Assembly: GCA_038534135.1 (NCBI GenBank)
Contig: JBCAXJ010000013.1
Location: 1-64,000, forward strand
Direction: 5' to 3'
DNA from: Thermohalobaculum sp038534135
Lineage (GTDB): Bacteria > Pseudomonadota > Alphaproteobacteria > Rhodobacterales > Rhodobacteraceae
Length of the DNA: 64,000 nucleotides
How positions within the stretch are numbered: the first letter of the stretch is position 1; the number at the start of each line of letters is the position of its first letter. This document shows, one piece after another, positions 26,468-35,216 of this stretch. The notes under the pieces were generated by a model. It had not been told where the DNA came from and made no database searches. It saw only the letters and a list, made by a program, of their open reading frames with translations. Both the position numbers and the translations under genes were made by a program.

Positions 26468-27993
26468 TCGATCGGAAGACCCATCAGCAGCGATTGCTCG
26501 CGAACGAACCCGCGCGATGGATCCTGCGCCAAAGCGACCTCGGCAAGCTCGTAGATGCGGGTGGCGTCTTCCATCCGATCAAGCTGCGCATAGGATCGGA
26601 TCAAGCGCAGCCAATCCTCGGCCAGACCGCCGTCCGAAAGAAGCCGCTCCTCGAGTCGTTGGACCATGCCCTCGATCATCTGGGCACGATCGCCCGCAGA
26701 CATCTGCTGCGCCGCGGCGATATCCTCGGCGGTCAGTCCCGGAGCTTGAGGTGCCGTGGACGGCGCGGGCGCCTCAGCGCCAGCGACATTCAGACTTGCC
26801 GCAAGCGCCATCAACGAATCGTGGCTTGGTCCCTCGGGATAGGCTGACATCGCATCCAGCAACGCCTTCTCCGCCCGCTCGGGCTGCTCAAGCGTCGCGT
26901 ATGAGGCAATCAACTGACCCCATTCCTGCGGAGAGCCGCCCCGCTCCGCCAGGCGCGCTGCCAGACGGTCCACCATGCCCTGGATCATTGTCGACCGGTC
27001 CTCGGCGGTCATGTCATTGGCAGCGGCGATATCTTCCTGGCTGGGCCCGGACGCGGTCCCGCGCTGAGCCTCGACCGTCTCGGCGAGCATCATGTTCAGC
27101 CATTGCATGTATGGTGCATCAGCGGGGGAGTCCTGTCGCAGGGCCTCCCAGGTTGCGATCGCTTCGTCCACCCGACCGCCCTGTCGCAGCGCCAGGCCGC
27201 TGTAGTACCGCGCCATCGCGGAGTTCGGATCACCTGCGAGTGCGGCGTTGATCGCCTGTTCGGCCTCGGGCGAGACATAGCCTCCTGCCGCCAGGATCAT
27301 CGCCTCGGCCATGTTCGCCCGGACTTCGGGATCGATTGGCGCTTCGGCGATTTCGATCAGGCGTTCGTAAGCTTTACGCGCCTCGACCCAGCGTCCAAGG
27401 CGCATAAGGCCGTTCGCCAGAAGCCGCTGGCCCTGCGCGTCGTCTGGACGCCGGGCCAACGTCTCTTCGAGCCGATTGACCAGACCGACATATTCAGGGT
27501 CCTGCTCGACCGGTGCGCGCATGTCATCGGTGATCCGGGACTCAGCCTCGATCTGACTCGGTCGCGTCGTCTGTGCCGATGCGACGCGCGTTTGCTGCGT
27601 CACCTCCCGAGCCGCGAACGGTTGATCCTCAGCGCCGGGAGAGCCGACGGCCAGATACAGCACTGCGCCAGCCGCAGGCAGGCCCATGATCAACATGCCT
27701 GCGATCATGCCCGAACTGCCGCGCGGTGCGGGCATCAGGGCACCGCTGCGCTTGGCGCGTTGCGTGGCGTTCAGCAAACGGCGCGAAATCTCGACGCGGG
27801 CACCTTCGGCCTCGGATTCGTCGATTGTGCCACGTGCCAGATCACGATCGATCTCGGCCAGTTGGTCGCGAAAAACCTCGGCATCTGTCGCATCGCGATC
27901 CGTGGCACTCGAACGCCCGGAAATCAGCGGCAAGGCGATCAGGATCACCGTTGCAAACGCCAGCCCGCCCGCGATCAGATAGAATGTGAGCAT
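26464..27993 (-). CDS. ccmI: Cytochrome c biogenesis protein CcmI
   Basis: 509 residues. Two N-terminal membrane helices (MLTFYLIAGGLAFATVILIALPLI and about 95-115) flank a conserved cytoplasmic loop (VFRDQLAEIDRDLARGTIDESEAEGARVEISRRLL), the hallmark of CcmI. The periplasmic part has TPR repeats (LANGLMRLGRWVEARKAYERL, AMARYYSGLALRQGGRVDEAIATWEAL) and a C-terminal region with two related copies of IAAAxxMxAxDRxxMIxGMVxRL (about 350-375 and 440-465). CcmI holds apocytochrome c for haem ligation with CcmF/CcmH. The frame is open a further 307 codons upstream, but that is antisense to soxB; ATG 27993 is the real start. Confidence 0.95.
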   Translation of the reverse strand: MLTFYLIAGGLAFATVILIALPLISGRSSATDRDATDAEVFRDQLAEIDRDLARGTIDESEAEGARVEISRRLLNATQRAKRSGALMPAPRGSSGMIAGMLIMGLPAAGAVLYLAVGSPGAEDQPFAAREVTQQTRVASAQTTRPSQIEAESRITDDMRAPVEQDPEYVGLVNRLEETLARRPDDAQGQRLLANGLMRLGRWVEARKAYERLIEIAEAPIDPEVRANMAEAMILAAGGYVSPEAEQAINAALAGDPNSAMARYYSGLALRQGGRVDEAIATWEALRQDSPADAPYMQWLNMMLAETVEAQRGTASGPSQEDIAAANDMTAEDRSTMIQGMVDRLAARLAERGGSPQEWGQLIASYATLEQPERAEKALLDAMSAYPEGPSHDSLMALAASLNVAGAEAPAPSTAPQAPGLTAEDIAAAQQMSAGDRAQMIEGMVQRLEERLLSDGGLAEDWLRLIRSYAQLDRMEDATRIYELAEVALAQDPSRGFVREQSLLMGLPIE

Positions 27994-28137
27994 CCGTCCT
28001 CCTGCCCGCGACATAGCCACGCCGTGAACCGCGTTCAACGGCGCATGTCGTCCCGCGCACCGATTATGGCGCATCTGGTTTTGCACTGCACGTGCTTTGG
28101 GATAACGTCCCCCGCGATCCAGAGCCACAGGTGCCCA

Positions 28138-29382
28138 ATGCAGCGTTACTCCGCCTATGCCATCGCGAAGAATGCCCTGAAGTATCACGCGGATTGGGAG
28201 CGTGCTTGGGCTTCGCCCGAGCCGCGCCAGCATTACGAGGTCATAATCATCGGCGCGGGTGGACACGGACTGGCCACCGCGTACTACCTGGCGAAGAACC
28301 ACGGCATCCGGAATGTGGCGGTGCTGGAGAAGGGCTGGCTCGGCGGCGGCAACACTGGTCGGAATACCACGATCATCCGTTCGAACTATCTTCAGCCATC
28401 CTCCGCAGGGGTTTATGAACTCTCGCGTTCGCTCTATGAAGACCTGAGCCAGCAGCTCAACTTCAACATCATGTTCTCGCCGCGCGGTGTGATGATGCTG
28501 TGTCAGACCGAACACGAGCTGCGCGCGATGAAGCGCACTGCCCACGCAAACCGCTGCGCCGGCATCGACACGGAACTGGTCAGCCCGCAGCGGGTCAAGG
28601 AAATCTGCCCGATCATGGAGATCGATGGGCCGCGCTATCCGGTGCTGGGCGGGTTGTGGCAGCCGCGCGGCGGCACGGCGCGCCACGACGCAGTGGCCTG
28701 GGGCTATGCGCGCGCCGCCTCGGACCTGGGTGTCGACGTGATCCAGCAGTGTGAAGTGACTGGCATCGACAAGCACCGCGGCAAGGTCAGCGGCGTCCAG
28801 ACCACCAAAGGCGCGATCACCTGCGACAAGCTCTGCATCGTGGTGGCGGGCCACTCCGGTGTGCTCGCCGACATGGCCGGGTTCCGCCTGCCCGTCGAGT
28901 CCGTCGCCCTGCAAGCGCTGGTGTCAGAACCGATCAAGCCCTGCATGGATATCGTCGTCATGGCCAACACCGTCCACGGCTACATGAGCCAATCGGACAA
29001 GGGCGAGATGGTCATCGGTGGCGGCGCGGACGGTTACAACAACTATACCCAACGCGGCAGTTTCCAGCATATCGAGGAAACCGTCGCGGCGCTTTGCGAG
29101 ACCTTCCCGATGATCTCGCGCCTGAAGATGCTGCGTCAGTGGGGTGGGATCGTCGACATGACCGGCGATCGCTCTCCGATCATCTCGAAGACACCGGTCG
29201 AGAACGTGTTCATCAACTGCGGCTGGGGCACTGGCGGGTTCAAGGCGATCCCGGGATCGGGTTGGGCAACGGCGGGGCTGGTCGCGAACGGAGGCGACGA
29301 CGTGGCGGATCCGTTCAGCCTGGACCGCTTCCGCGAGGGTCGGATGATCGACGAAAGCGTCGCGGCCGCCGTGGCGCATTGA
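28138..29382 (+). CDS. soxB: Sarcosine oxidase beta subunit
   Basis: 414 residues, full length for the heterotetrameric sarcosine oxidase beta subunit, which demethylates sarcosine to glycine and formaldehyde. FAD motif VIIIGAGGHGLATAYYLAKNHG; GGGNTGRNTTIIRSNY; H183 in GTARHDAVAWGY is in the region where covalent FMN is attached in this family. NTVHGYMSQSDKGEMVIGGGADGYNNY and the C-terminal GWGTGGFKAIPGSG are typical of soxB. Normally followed by soxD, soxA and soxG; none is present, and an IS remnant lies immediately 3'. Either a broken operon or a solo paralogue. The start overlaps nothing and is divergent from ccmI. Confidence 0.93.
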   Translation: MQRYSAYAIAKNALKYHADWERAWASPEPRQHYEVIIIGAGGHGLATAYYLAKNHGIRNVAVLEKGWLGGGNTGRNTTIIRSNYLQPSSAGVYELSRSLYEDLSQQLNFNIMFSPRGVMMLCQTEHELRAMKRTAHANRCAGIDTELVSPQRVKEICPIMEIDGPRYPVLGGLWQPRGGTARHDAVAWGYARAASDLGVDVIQQCEVTGIDKHRGKVSGVQTTKGAITCDKLCIVVAGHSGVLADMAGFRLPVESVALQALVSEPIKPCMDIVVMANTVHGYMSQSDKGEMVIGGGADGYNNYTQRGSFQHIEETVAALCETFPMISRLKMLRQWGGIVDMTGDRSPIISKTPVENVFINCGWGTGGFKAIPGSGWATAGLVANGGDDVADPFSLDRFREGRMIDESVAAAVAH

Positions 29383-29716
29383 TACCCGCTGCACAAACGC
29401 GGCTGTCGTTCGAAGTGCCATACGACATAGGCGTCGGAGGCTAGATCTGTACACTGGGGCTACTATGATTGAAAATGCGTGGAATACCGCGCACTCAGCA
29501 TCGTACTCAACGCTTGTTCAACTGTGCCCCGGACCAACTCAACAAGACAATCCTTGATCCGTGCCTTGTCTTTCTGGATCACCTGACCCATCGGTTTGGC
29601 TTCCGTATCTTCCGTGATCGTCAGCTTCTTTAAGCCAGTTTGAAAGGAGCCTCGTCCCGGTCAAAGTGCGAGAGGCTCTGTACGTTATCAAAGCATGTCA
29701 TTACATCGCTGAAGCC
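29383..29716. other. Gene-free stretch with transposase remnant between soxB and creD
   Basis: 334 bases without an intact gene. It holds the IS256-type fragment on the minus strand and a 7-bp inverted repeat GAGCCTC...GAGGCTC (29648-29679) that could be part of an IS end. No soxD-like sequence is detectable, and I see no clear promoter. Confidence 0.6.
29463..29640 (-). pseudogene. 5' remnant of an IS256-type transposase gene
   Basis: From an ATG at 29589-29591 the minus strand encodes 42 residues, MGQVIQKDKARIKDCLVELV followed by RGTVEQALSTMLSAR, then YSTHFQS and TAG at 29463-29465. The first 35 residues match from memory the conserved N-terminus of IS256-family (mutator) transposases, whose next residues would be DAEADRLCGA; the match stops abruptly at that point. 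The open frame continues upstream of the ATG to about 29640. Only this fragment remains, with no catalytic DDE part. Confidence 0.55.
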
Positions 29717-31069
29717 TCAGGTCGCGGGAACACTGTCCGAAGGTTCCGGGAACCAGTCTTCACGCCGGATCATCACCATCACGACGGCTACGGCAGCAAA
29801 CGCAAGGATCGAGCCCGCGAGCAGTGCATAATCGGTCGACCGCAGGATCATGAACAACGTTCCATACAGCGTGAGCAGCGCGCCGGTCAGCACTCTCGCG
29901 TGGCGCCCCAGCCCCAAACCGCGCACGCCGTAGATCCCGATCAACCCGACGGTTGCCGCCGTCGCGATCGCGTACGCCACTGTGAATCCGACCTGCTCCG
30001 AAAAGCTCAGCAGCAACAGGAAGAACACGCACTGAGCCACGCCAATCAGCAGGAACTGAACCGGGTGGACGGACCGTGCCGACAGCCGCTCTGTCATCAA
30101 AACCGTCAGAAAGGTCAGAGCGATGAACAGGATGCCGTATTTCGCGGCCCGTTCCACCTTGTGATAGAAATCGACCGGGTCGTAGAAACTCACCCCGAAA
30201 TCCGAGCCAAGCTGCGCCTGACCGCGCGATACCTGAGGAATGTCGCGCGCCAGGTGGGGAACTTCCCATGTCGCGGTGAACCCAGCCTCGGTGACACTGC
30301 GGGTCCGCGGAAGGAAGCTTCCGTCAAAGCTGGGATGCGGCCAGTCCGAGCTGAGCGAGACGGTGGTTTCACGCCCGGCTGGTGCAAAGGTCATCCGGTC
30401 GGCGCCGTTCAGGCCCATCTCCAGAAGCAGATCGCTCAGCGCGCGTGGATCGCCCAGTGCTGCACTGATGCCCGATCCGTTCGCACCTGGAACGCCCGGT
30501 TCCAGATCTATGCGGCGGTTGCCGGCCGACAGGCTCGCGTGGCCCGAGAAACTACGCGTGCGCGGCATGTAGAACACAAGGCTCGCCTTGTCCCAGAGCA
30601 CAGACTCGCGGCTTCGAACCATGTCATCGACCCGGCCTGGGTCGAATGCGAAGGCAATCTTCAGATCTGCGGTGAACACCGGGATCTGGAAGATCCCGCG
30701 TCTGCGAACCTCGGTCTGGCTGTCGGCGGTGATATCCAGCGTCTCGGGCATCAGGATCACCGGTTCGACGCGGTCGACGAAAGTCTCGGTCCTGACGACA
30801 CCGTCGCGGTTCGTGATCGTCTCGGTCCGCTCGCGTTCGACCGGCAGGATCAGGAACGGGCCTGACAGCGTCATCGGCCCGCCCCAGAGCTGGCTGACCT
30901 CGTAGACCGCACTTGATTGGTAATGCGCGCGGTCCTGGATAACGAAGCTGACGGCGATCAGGGGGACAAACATTACCACAGTCAGGGCGGCGACAATTCC
31001 AAAGCGCCAGCCCATCGACTGGAAAAGGGCGCGCTTTGGCACGGGTGGGGACGTGGAAGTTTCGCTCAT
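29717..31069 (-). CDS. creD: CreD-type inner membrane protein
   Basis: 450 residues. Family features: N-terminal membrane helix after a basic segment, a long periplasmic domain (YEVSQLWGGPMTLSGPFLILPV, AHYQSSAVYEV), FTATWEVPHLARDIPQ, DFGVSFYDPVDFYHKVERAAKYGILFIALTFL, and five C-terminal helices. CreD (CET) is usually controlled by CreBC and affects colicin tolerance; no creBC is nearby. Its 3' end reaches the IS remnant. Confidence 0.92.
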   Translation of the reverse strand: MSETSTSPPVPKRALFQSMGWRFGIVAALTVVMFVPLIAVSFVIQDRAHYQSSAVYEVSQLWGGPMTLSGPFLILPVERERTETITNRDGVVRTETFVDRVEPVILMPETLDITADSQTEVRRRGIFQIPVFTADLKIAFAFDPGRVDDMVRSRESVLWDKASLVFYMPRTRSFSGHASLSAGNRRIDLEPGVPGANGSGISAALGDPRALSDLLLEMGLNGADRMTFAPAGRETTVSLSSDWPHPSFDGSFLPRTRSVTEAGFTATWEVPHLARDIPQVSRGQAQLGSDFGVSFYDPVDFYHKVERAAKYGILFIALTFLTVLMTERLSARSVHPVQFLLIGVAQCVFFLLLLSFSEQVGFTVAYAIATAATVGLIGIYGVRGLGLGRHARVLTGALLTLYGTLFMILRSTDYALLAGSILAFAAVAVVMVMIRREDWFPEPSDSVPAT

Positions 31070-31171
31070 GACGGCCTTGGTGCAAGCAGCAGATGGCGTC
31101 GTTATGAACGGGTTGCCCCTGCACGTGTTGGCGGATTCGCCCGGAATTGAGGTGCAGGGGCCGTGCAGTGG

Positions 31172-31618
31172 CTATTCCGAAGTCGCCGCTGTCGTCAGTT
31201 TGTTCAGCGCGCCTGTCATCTTTGCGATGGTTGGGTGGTCCGACGGCAGACCATGCAAGGCTGCGACCGCGGCCGGGTCATGGTAGCCGACCATCACGTT
31301 GCCGTCCTCGGCCTGCCACGCCACGACGCGCAGCGGAAGATCCAGCCCCATGCTCTGGGCGCCTTGCATGGCGGGTGTGCCGAGCTTCGGGTTGCCGAAC
31401 ATCAGCATCTGAGTAGGGCGGAGGTCGGCATCGACGCTGGCCGCACCTTTGGCGTGATCGACGCGGGCGAACACCTTGGCCCCCGCTTTTTCGACCGCGG
31501 CAGCGAGCCGGTCGATTGTATCGCCCACCGAATGCGCGCTCGTCTTCATAATCATACCGGCATGTGCCGTTGTCGACAGTGCAACGGCAAGTACCGCTGC
31601 CGAGATGGTTCTTTTCAT
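31172..31618 (-). CDS. DUF302 periplasmic protein
   Basis: 148 residues: signal peptide MKRTISAAVLAVALSTTAHA, then a DUF302 domain (SVGDTIDRLAAAVEKAGAKVFARVDHAKGAASV, PTQMLMFGNPKLGTPAMQ, LPLRVVAWQAEDGNVMVGYHDP). DUF302 proteins are small TBP-like domains found in stress-related operons; role unknown. Divergent from hisF. Confidence 0.92.
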   Translation of the reverse strand: MKRTISAAVLAVALSTTAHAGMIMKTSAHSVGDTIDRLAAAVEKAGAKVFARVDHAKGAASVDADLRPTQMLMFGNPKLGTPAMQGAQSMGLDLPLRVVAWQAEDGNVMVGYHDPAAVAALHGLPSDHPTIAKMTGALNKLTTAATSE

Positions 31619-31716
31619 GACAATCCCCGTCAGGTTGCATACGGGGGCAAAGGCACACGGATCAGGGCAACAGTCAACCGGTCGACACGCCGCTGTGATC
31701 CGGCTAAGCAGGCGCC

Positions 31717-32475
31717 ATGCTGAAGACCCGCATCATCCCCTGCCTCGATGTGAAGGACGGCCGCGTGGTCAAGGGCGTCAACTTCGTCGACCTGATCGAT
31801 GCAGGCGATCCTGTCGAACAAGCCAAGGTTTATGACGCGGCCGGAGCGGACGAGCTTTGTTTTCTCGACATCACCGCAAGCCATGAGAATCGCGGCACGA
31901 TCCTCGAGGTTGCGCGCCACACGGCCGAGCAATGCTTCATGCCGCTCACCATCGGCGGCGGTGTACGCACCATCGAAGACATCCGCGATCTGCTGCTGGC
32001 GGGCGCTGACAAGGTCTCGATCAACACGGCTGCCGTCAGGGATCCTGACTTCGTGGCGCGCGCCTCGGACAAATTCGGCGCGCAGTGCATTGTCGTGGCG
32101 ATCGATGCAAAATCGGTGGGCCCCGATCGCTACGCGATCTTCACCCATGGTGGACGCGAGCCGACGGGGATAGACGCAGTCGCGTTCGCCCAACTCGTGG
32201 AAGCGAAAGGTGCCGGCGAGATCCTGCTGACCTCGATGGACCGCGACGGTACGCGGGCAGGCTTCAACCTGCCGTTGACCCGCGCGATCGCCGATGCGGT
32301 GCAGATCCCGGTCATCGCGTCCGGTGGCGTCGGGACGCTCGATCATCTGGTTGAAGGCGTCACGGACGGTCATGCCTCCGCGGTATTGGCCGCGTCGATC
32401 TTCCACTTCGGGGACCACACCATCGCCCAGGCCAAGGCCCATATGGCGGATGCCGGCATCGCGGTGCGACCGTGA
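31717..32475 (+). CDS. hisF: Imidazole glycerol phosphate synthase subunit HisF
   Basis: 252 residues. TIM-barrel cyclase of histidine biosynthesis that works with HisH. Motifs: MLKTRIIPCLDVKDGRVVKGVNF (catalytic Asp), YDAAGADELCFLDITAS, PLTIGGGVRTIEDI, TSMDRDGTRAGFN (second catalytic Asp) and VIASGGVGTLDHL. hisH and hisA are not next to it. Its end overlaps the hisE GTG start by 4 bases. Confidence 0.98.
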   Translation: MLKTRIIPCLDVKDGRVVKGVNFVDLIDAGDPVEQAKVYDAAGADELCFLDITASHENRGTILEVARHTAEQCFMPLTIGGGVRTIEDIRDLLLAGADKVSINTAAVRDPDFVARASDKFGAQCIVVAIDAKSVGPDRYAIFTHGGREPTGIDAVAFAQLVEAKGAGEILLTSMDRDGTRAGFNLPLTRAIADAVQIPVIASGGVGTLDHLVEGVTDGHASAVLAASIFHFGDHTIAQAKAHMADAGIAVRP

Positions 32476-32789
32476 GTGCGATCGATCGTCTTTCGACGAC
32501 TATCGAAGCGCGTAAGGCCGCAGATCCCGAGTCGTCTCATACGGCCAAGATGCTATCCAAGGGTCCGGTGAAATGTGCCGAAAAGTTCGGTGAGGAAGCC
32601 ATCGAAGCGATAATCGAGGCAACGCGCGGTGATCGGGATGCTTTGACCCGGGAGGCAGCGGATGTGGTCTATCACCTGCTGGTGATGCTGGCGGCGCAGG
32701 ATCTGACCTGGGACGATGTCCTGTCGGAACTTGAGCGCAGGGAAGGCACATCTGGTATCGCCGAAAAGGCGGCACGCGGGCAGGGTTGA
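32472..32789 (+). CDS. hisE: Phosphoribosyl-ATP pyrophosphohydrolase HisE
   Basis: 105 residues from GTG 32472. MazG-type fold: AADPESSHTAKMLSKGPVKCAEKFGEEAIEAIIEA with the metal-binding E-x-x-E pattern, then DVVYHLLVMLAAQDLTWDDV. It hydrolyses PR-ATP to PR-AMP. Coupled to hisF upstream; the GT25/FkbM gene starts 3 bases downstream, so all three may be one transcript. Confidence 0.97.
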   Translation: MSAIDRLSTTIEARKAADPESSHTAKMLSKGPVKCAEKFGEEAIEAIIEATRGDRDALTREAADVVYHLLVMLAAQDLTWDDVLSELERREGTSGIAEKAARGQG

Positions 32790-32792
32790 GCC

Positions 32793-34307
32793 ATGACGTT
32801 GCCGGTGTTCGTGATCAACCGGCGCGTCGACCGCGATCGTCTCGAGCGGTTCACCGCGAGTGCGGCCCGTTTCGGGATCCTGCCCGAGAGGATCGATGCG
32901 CTCGACGCCCACAACCCGGATTTCCCGTTTGCCCTTTATGCCGATCTGATCGGCGATCACTTCTGGGGCGCGCCCGAGGCGAAGCCCGGTGCGATCGGAT
33001 GCTTCCTCAGCCACCGCCGCGCCTGGCAGCGAGTGCTCGACGCTGGTCACGATTGCGCTTTGATCTGCGAGGATGATGCCGAGTTTCTGCGTGATCCGAC
33101 GAGCCTGGAAGAAGTGCTCTCGACGGTTCCGACGCTTGATCTGTTGTTCGCGAACGGACGTCTTGCGTCGTGGTCCAGGGCCGCTTCGGCATCGCCCTTT
33201 GCGCCAGTCCCGGAGGTCCTGCGCAAGGTGTCCGACCTCGGTGGCCCTGCCTCGCTGGATCTGAAAGCAGCGCCGGGTGGCGACTGTTATCTGATCACGC
33301 GGTCCGGGGCGCAAACTCTGCTAACACGAACCTCAGATCAGAAGATCACCTGCGGCGTCGATTGGTCGATGGTCTGGAACGGCGTTGCCCGGGTCGACGA
33401 GACCCTGGCATCGGCGTTCCCGGAGTTGAAGATCCTGAACGATCATGGTGACGTGCCATCGCCCATGAACATTCTGGTCGCGGCGGAACCCGTCGCCGAT
33501 CAGACAAAAGGGCTGAGCGTTCTGCGACACGCGATTTCTCGTCCGATCCCGGATCTTCTCAAGCGAGACAGCCGCCTGACGCATGCCGAGGCGGTTTCGT
33601 CCATCCGGCTCGGCGACACGATCCTGAATTTCGCCAGCCGATCCGGGCCTGACCCGGTGATGGAGGCACACCGCGCCGGTCAGATCTGGGACGAACCGGG
33701 GCTGACCGCGCTGCTGCGCCGGTTTCCCGAAGGTGGCACCTTCGTCGATATCGGTGCCCATGCTGGCAACCATGCGGTCGTGATGGCGCGGCTTGGGGCC
33801 GCTGCCCGTGTTCTGGCGATCGAGCCGAACGAGGAGATCCTCCGGCTCCTCAGATTGAACATGGAGATCAACGCTGTCGCCGACAGGCTGGACATGCCGG
33901 CCGAGGCGGTGGCGCTCGGCAGTGTCTCGACTTCTGGGTGGCTGATCCGCAACCGGCGCCGGTCCTCGGAAACCATGGTTCGCCGGGAGGCGCCAGAAGC
34001 CCAGGACCCTGACAAGGTGGTCCCGGTCAAGATGCAGCGCGGTGACGAAATCCTCGCAGGCCAACGTGTCGATGCGATCAAGATCGACACGTCCGGCTCG
34101 GAGGTCGATGTGATCAAAGGCTTGCGCGAAACCCTGGCGCGGGAACAGCCCCAGGTGCTGTTGGACCACGCCGAGAACGCCCCCCACCGGATCGAACGGC
34201 TGGCAACCGAAATCGGATACACGTTGCTCGAAACACTGCCGTCCGGTCGCAAGAAGCGCTTGTCCTCGTTGCTTATTCCGGTTGTGCGCACAGGTGGCGG
34301 GCAATGA
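32793..34307 (+). CDS. GT25 glycosyltransferase fused to an FkbM-type methyltransferase
   Basis: 504 residues. Residues 1-215 are GT25-like (LPS/collagen galactosyltransferase family): VFVINRRVDRDRLERF, GAIGCFLSHRRAWQRVL (68-82) and the acidic ICEDDAEF (91-98). Residues 275-500 are FkbM-like: TFVDIGAHAGNHA (316-327, SAM loop), AIEPNEEILRLLRLNMEIN, and KIDTSGSEVDVIKGL near the end. It probably adds a sugar and O-methylates the same surface glycan. Follows hisE by 3 bases, yet its product is unrelated. Its last 35 bases overlap the convergent alpha/beta hydrolase gene. Confidence 0.85.
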   Translation: MTLPVFVINRRVDRDRLERFTASAARFGILPERIDALDAHNPDFPFALYADLIGDHFWGAPEAKPGAIGCFLSHRRAWQRVLDAGHDCALICEDDAEFLRDPTSLEEVLSTVPTLDLLFANGRLASWSRAASASPFAPVPEVLRKVSDLGGPASLDLKAAPGGDCYLITRSGAQTLLTRTSDQKITCGVDWSMVWNGVARVDETLASAFPELKILNDHGDVPSPMNILVAAEPVADQTKGLSVLRHAISRPIPDLLKRDSRLTHAEAVSSIRLGDTILNFASRSGPDPVMEAHRAGQIWDEPGLTALLRRFPEGGTFVDIGAHAGNHAVVMARLGAAARVLAIEPNEEILRLLRLNMEINAVADRLDMPAEAVALGSVSTSGWLIRNRRRSSETMVRREAPEAQDPDKVVPVKMQRGDEILAGQRVDAIKIDTSGSEVDVIKGLRETLAREQPQVLLDHAENAPHRIERLATEIGYTLLETLPSGRKKRLSSLLIPVVRTGGGQ

Positions 34308-35211
34308 AACCTCCGGCTGTCGCGACGGCGTGATCGGCCTCCGGTAGGCGCCCGACAAAGATCGGCCAAGCATGCGGTGTATGGCGCCAGAGCTCGAGCG
34401 TCACGTCGCCGCCCGTGGCCCGCAGCACTTCGGCCATCCGGATGGAATCCCCCAGGAGAACCTCGTGCCGCCCTGCGAACAACAGGGCAGGCGGTGGATC
34501 GCTCCAATCGCCAAAAACCGGCGACACCAACGGGTCCTTGGGATCATGCCCGTTCAGCACAAAACCCGTCGCGTCCTTCATGCGCGAGATCGGCAGCATG
34601 ACATCGCGTCGTGCGTTCCGCCGGAGCGTCTCGGACCCTCCGGAAAGGTCCGTCCACGGCGAGAACCCAACATAACAGGCCGGGCGCGGCAGGTCCTCTG
34701 CCTGCAGCTTCAGCAGCAAAGCGAGACCGAGCCCACCGCCCGCCGAGTCTCCGGCTACCGCAATCTCGGACGGGTCATACCCCGCAGATAGCAAGTGACG
34801 ATAGGACGACAATGCATCCTCCAGCGCGGCGGGAAAGGGGTGATCGGGCGCCAACCGGTAGTCGGGCACGATCGCACGCACGCCCGCCGCACCGGCCAAG
34901 GCCGCCGCCAGATGCCGGTGCGTGCGGGGTGAACCCGCGATATAGGCGCCGCCGTGCAGGTACAGGATCACGCGACGCCGATCCGGTCGCCCCTGGCTGG
35001 CCCACAGTGCTTCGATCATGCCGACCTTCGCTGGAGGTTCGGGACGCCGGATCAAGTCGGCGACAAAGTTCGCGTCTTCCGGGCAAGCAAAGAACCGCGA
35101 TGCGTCACGCTCCAAGCTGTCACGCAGGTTCTGCGGGTCCTTCATGCGCCGCAGCTTCGGCTTCACAAGCAGACGCAGCCCCAGATTGAGAAGCCGCAGG
35201 CGCAGGCTCAT
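34273..35211 (-). CDS. Alpha/beta hydrolase, hormone-sensitive lipase family
   Basis: 312 residues from ATG 35211. HSL-type: oxyanion motif YLHGGAYIAGSPRTHR, VPDYRLAPDHPFPAALED, nucleophile elbow VAGDSAGGGLGLAL, catalytic Asp around DPLVSP..., His in HTPHAWPIF. Carboxylesterase or short-chain lipase. It starts just 3' of the gshB stop and is presumably co-transcribed with it; it converges with, and overlaps by 35 bases, the GT25/FkbM gene. Confidence 0.92.
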   Translation of the reverse strand: MSLRLRLLNLGLRLLVKPKLRRMKDPQNLRDSLERDASRFFACPEDANFVADLIRRPEPPAKVGMIEALWASQGRPDRRRVILYLHGGAYIAGSPRTHRHLAAALAGAAGVRAIVPDYRLAPDHPFPAALEDALSSYRHLLSAGYDPSEIAVAGDSAGGGLGLALLLKLQAEDLPRPACYVGFSPWTDLSGGSETLRRNARRDVMLPISRMKDATGFVLNGHDPKDPLVSPVFGDWSDPPPALLFAGRHEVLLGDSIRMAEVLRATGGDVTLELWRHTPHAWPIFVGRLPEADHAVATAGGFIARHLCAQPE

Positions 35212-35216
35212 CGCGG

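Noticed and set aside
27994..28914. A 307-codon in-frame extension upstream of ccmI on the minus strand
   Set aside because: It is antisense to the well-supported soxB gene and encodes no conserved residues; CcmI begins at its first membrane helix.
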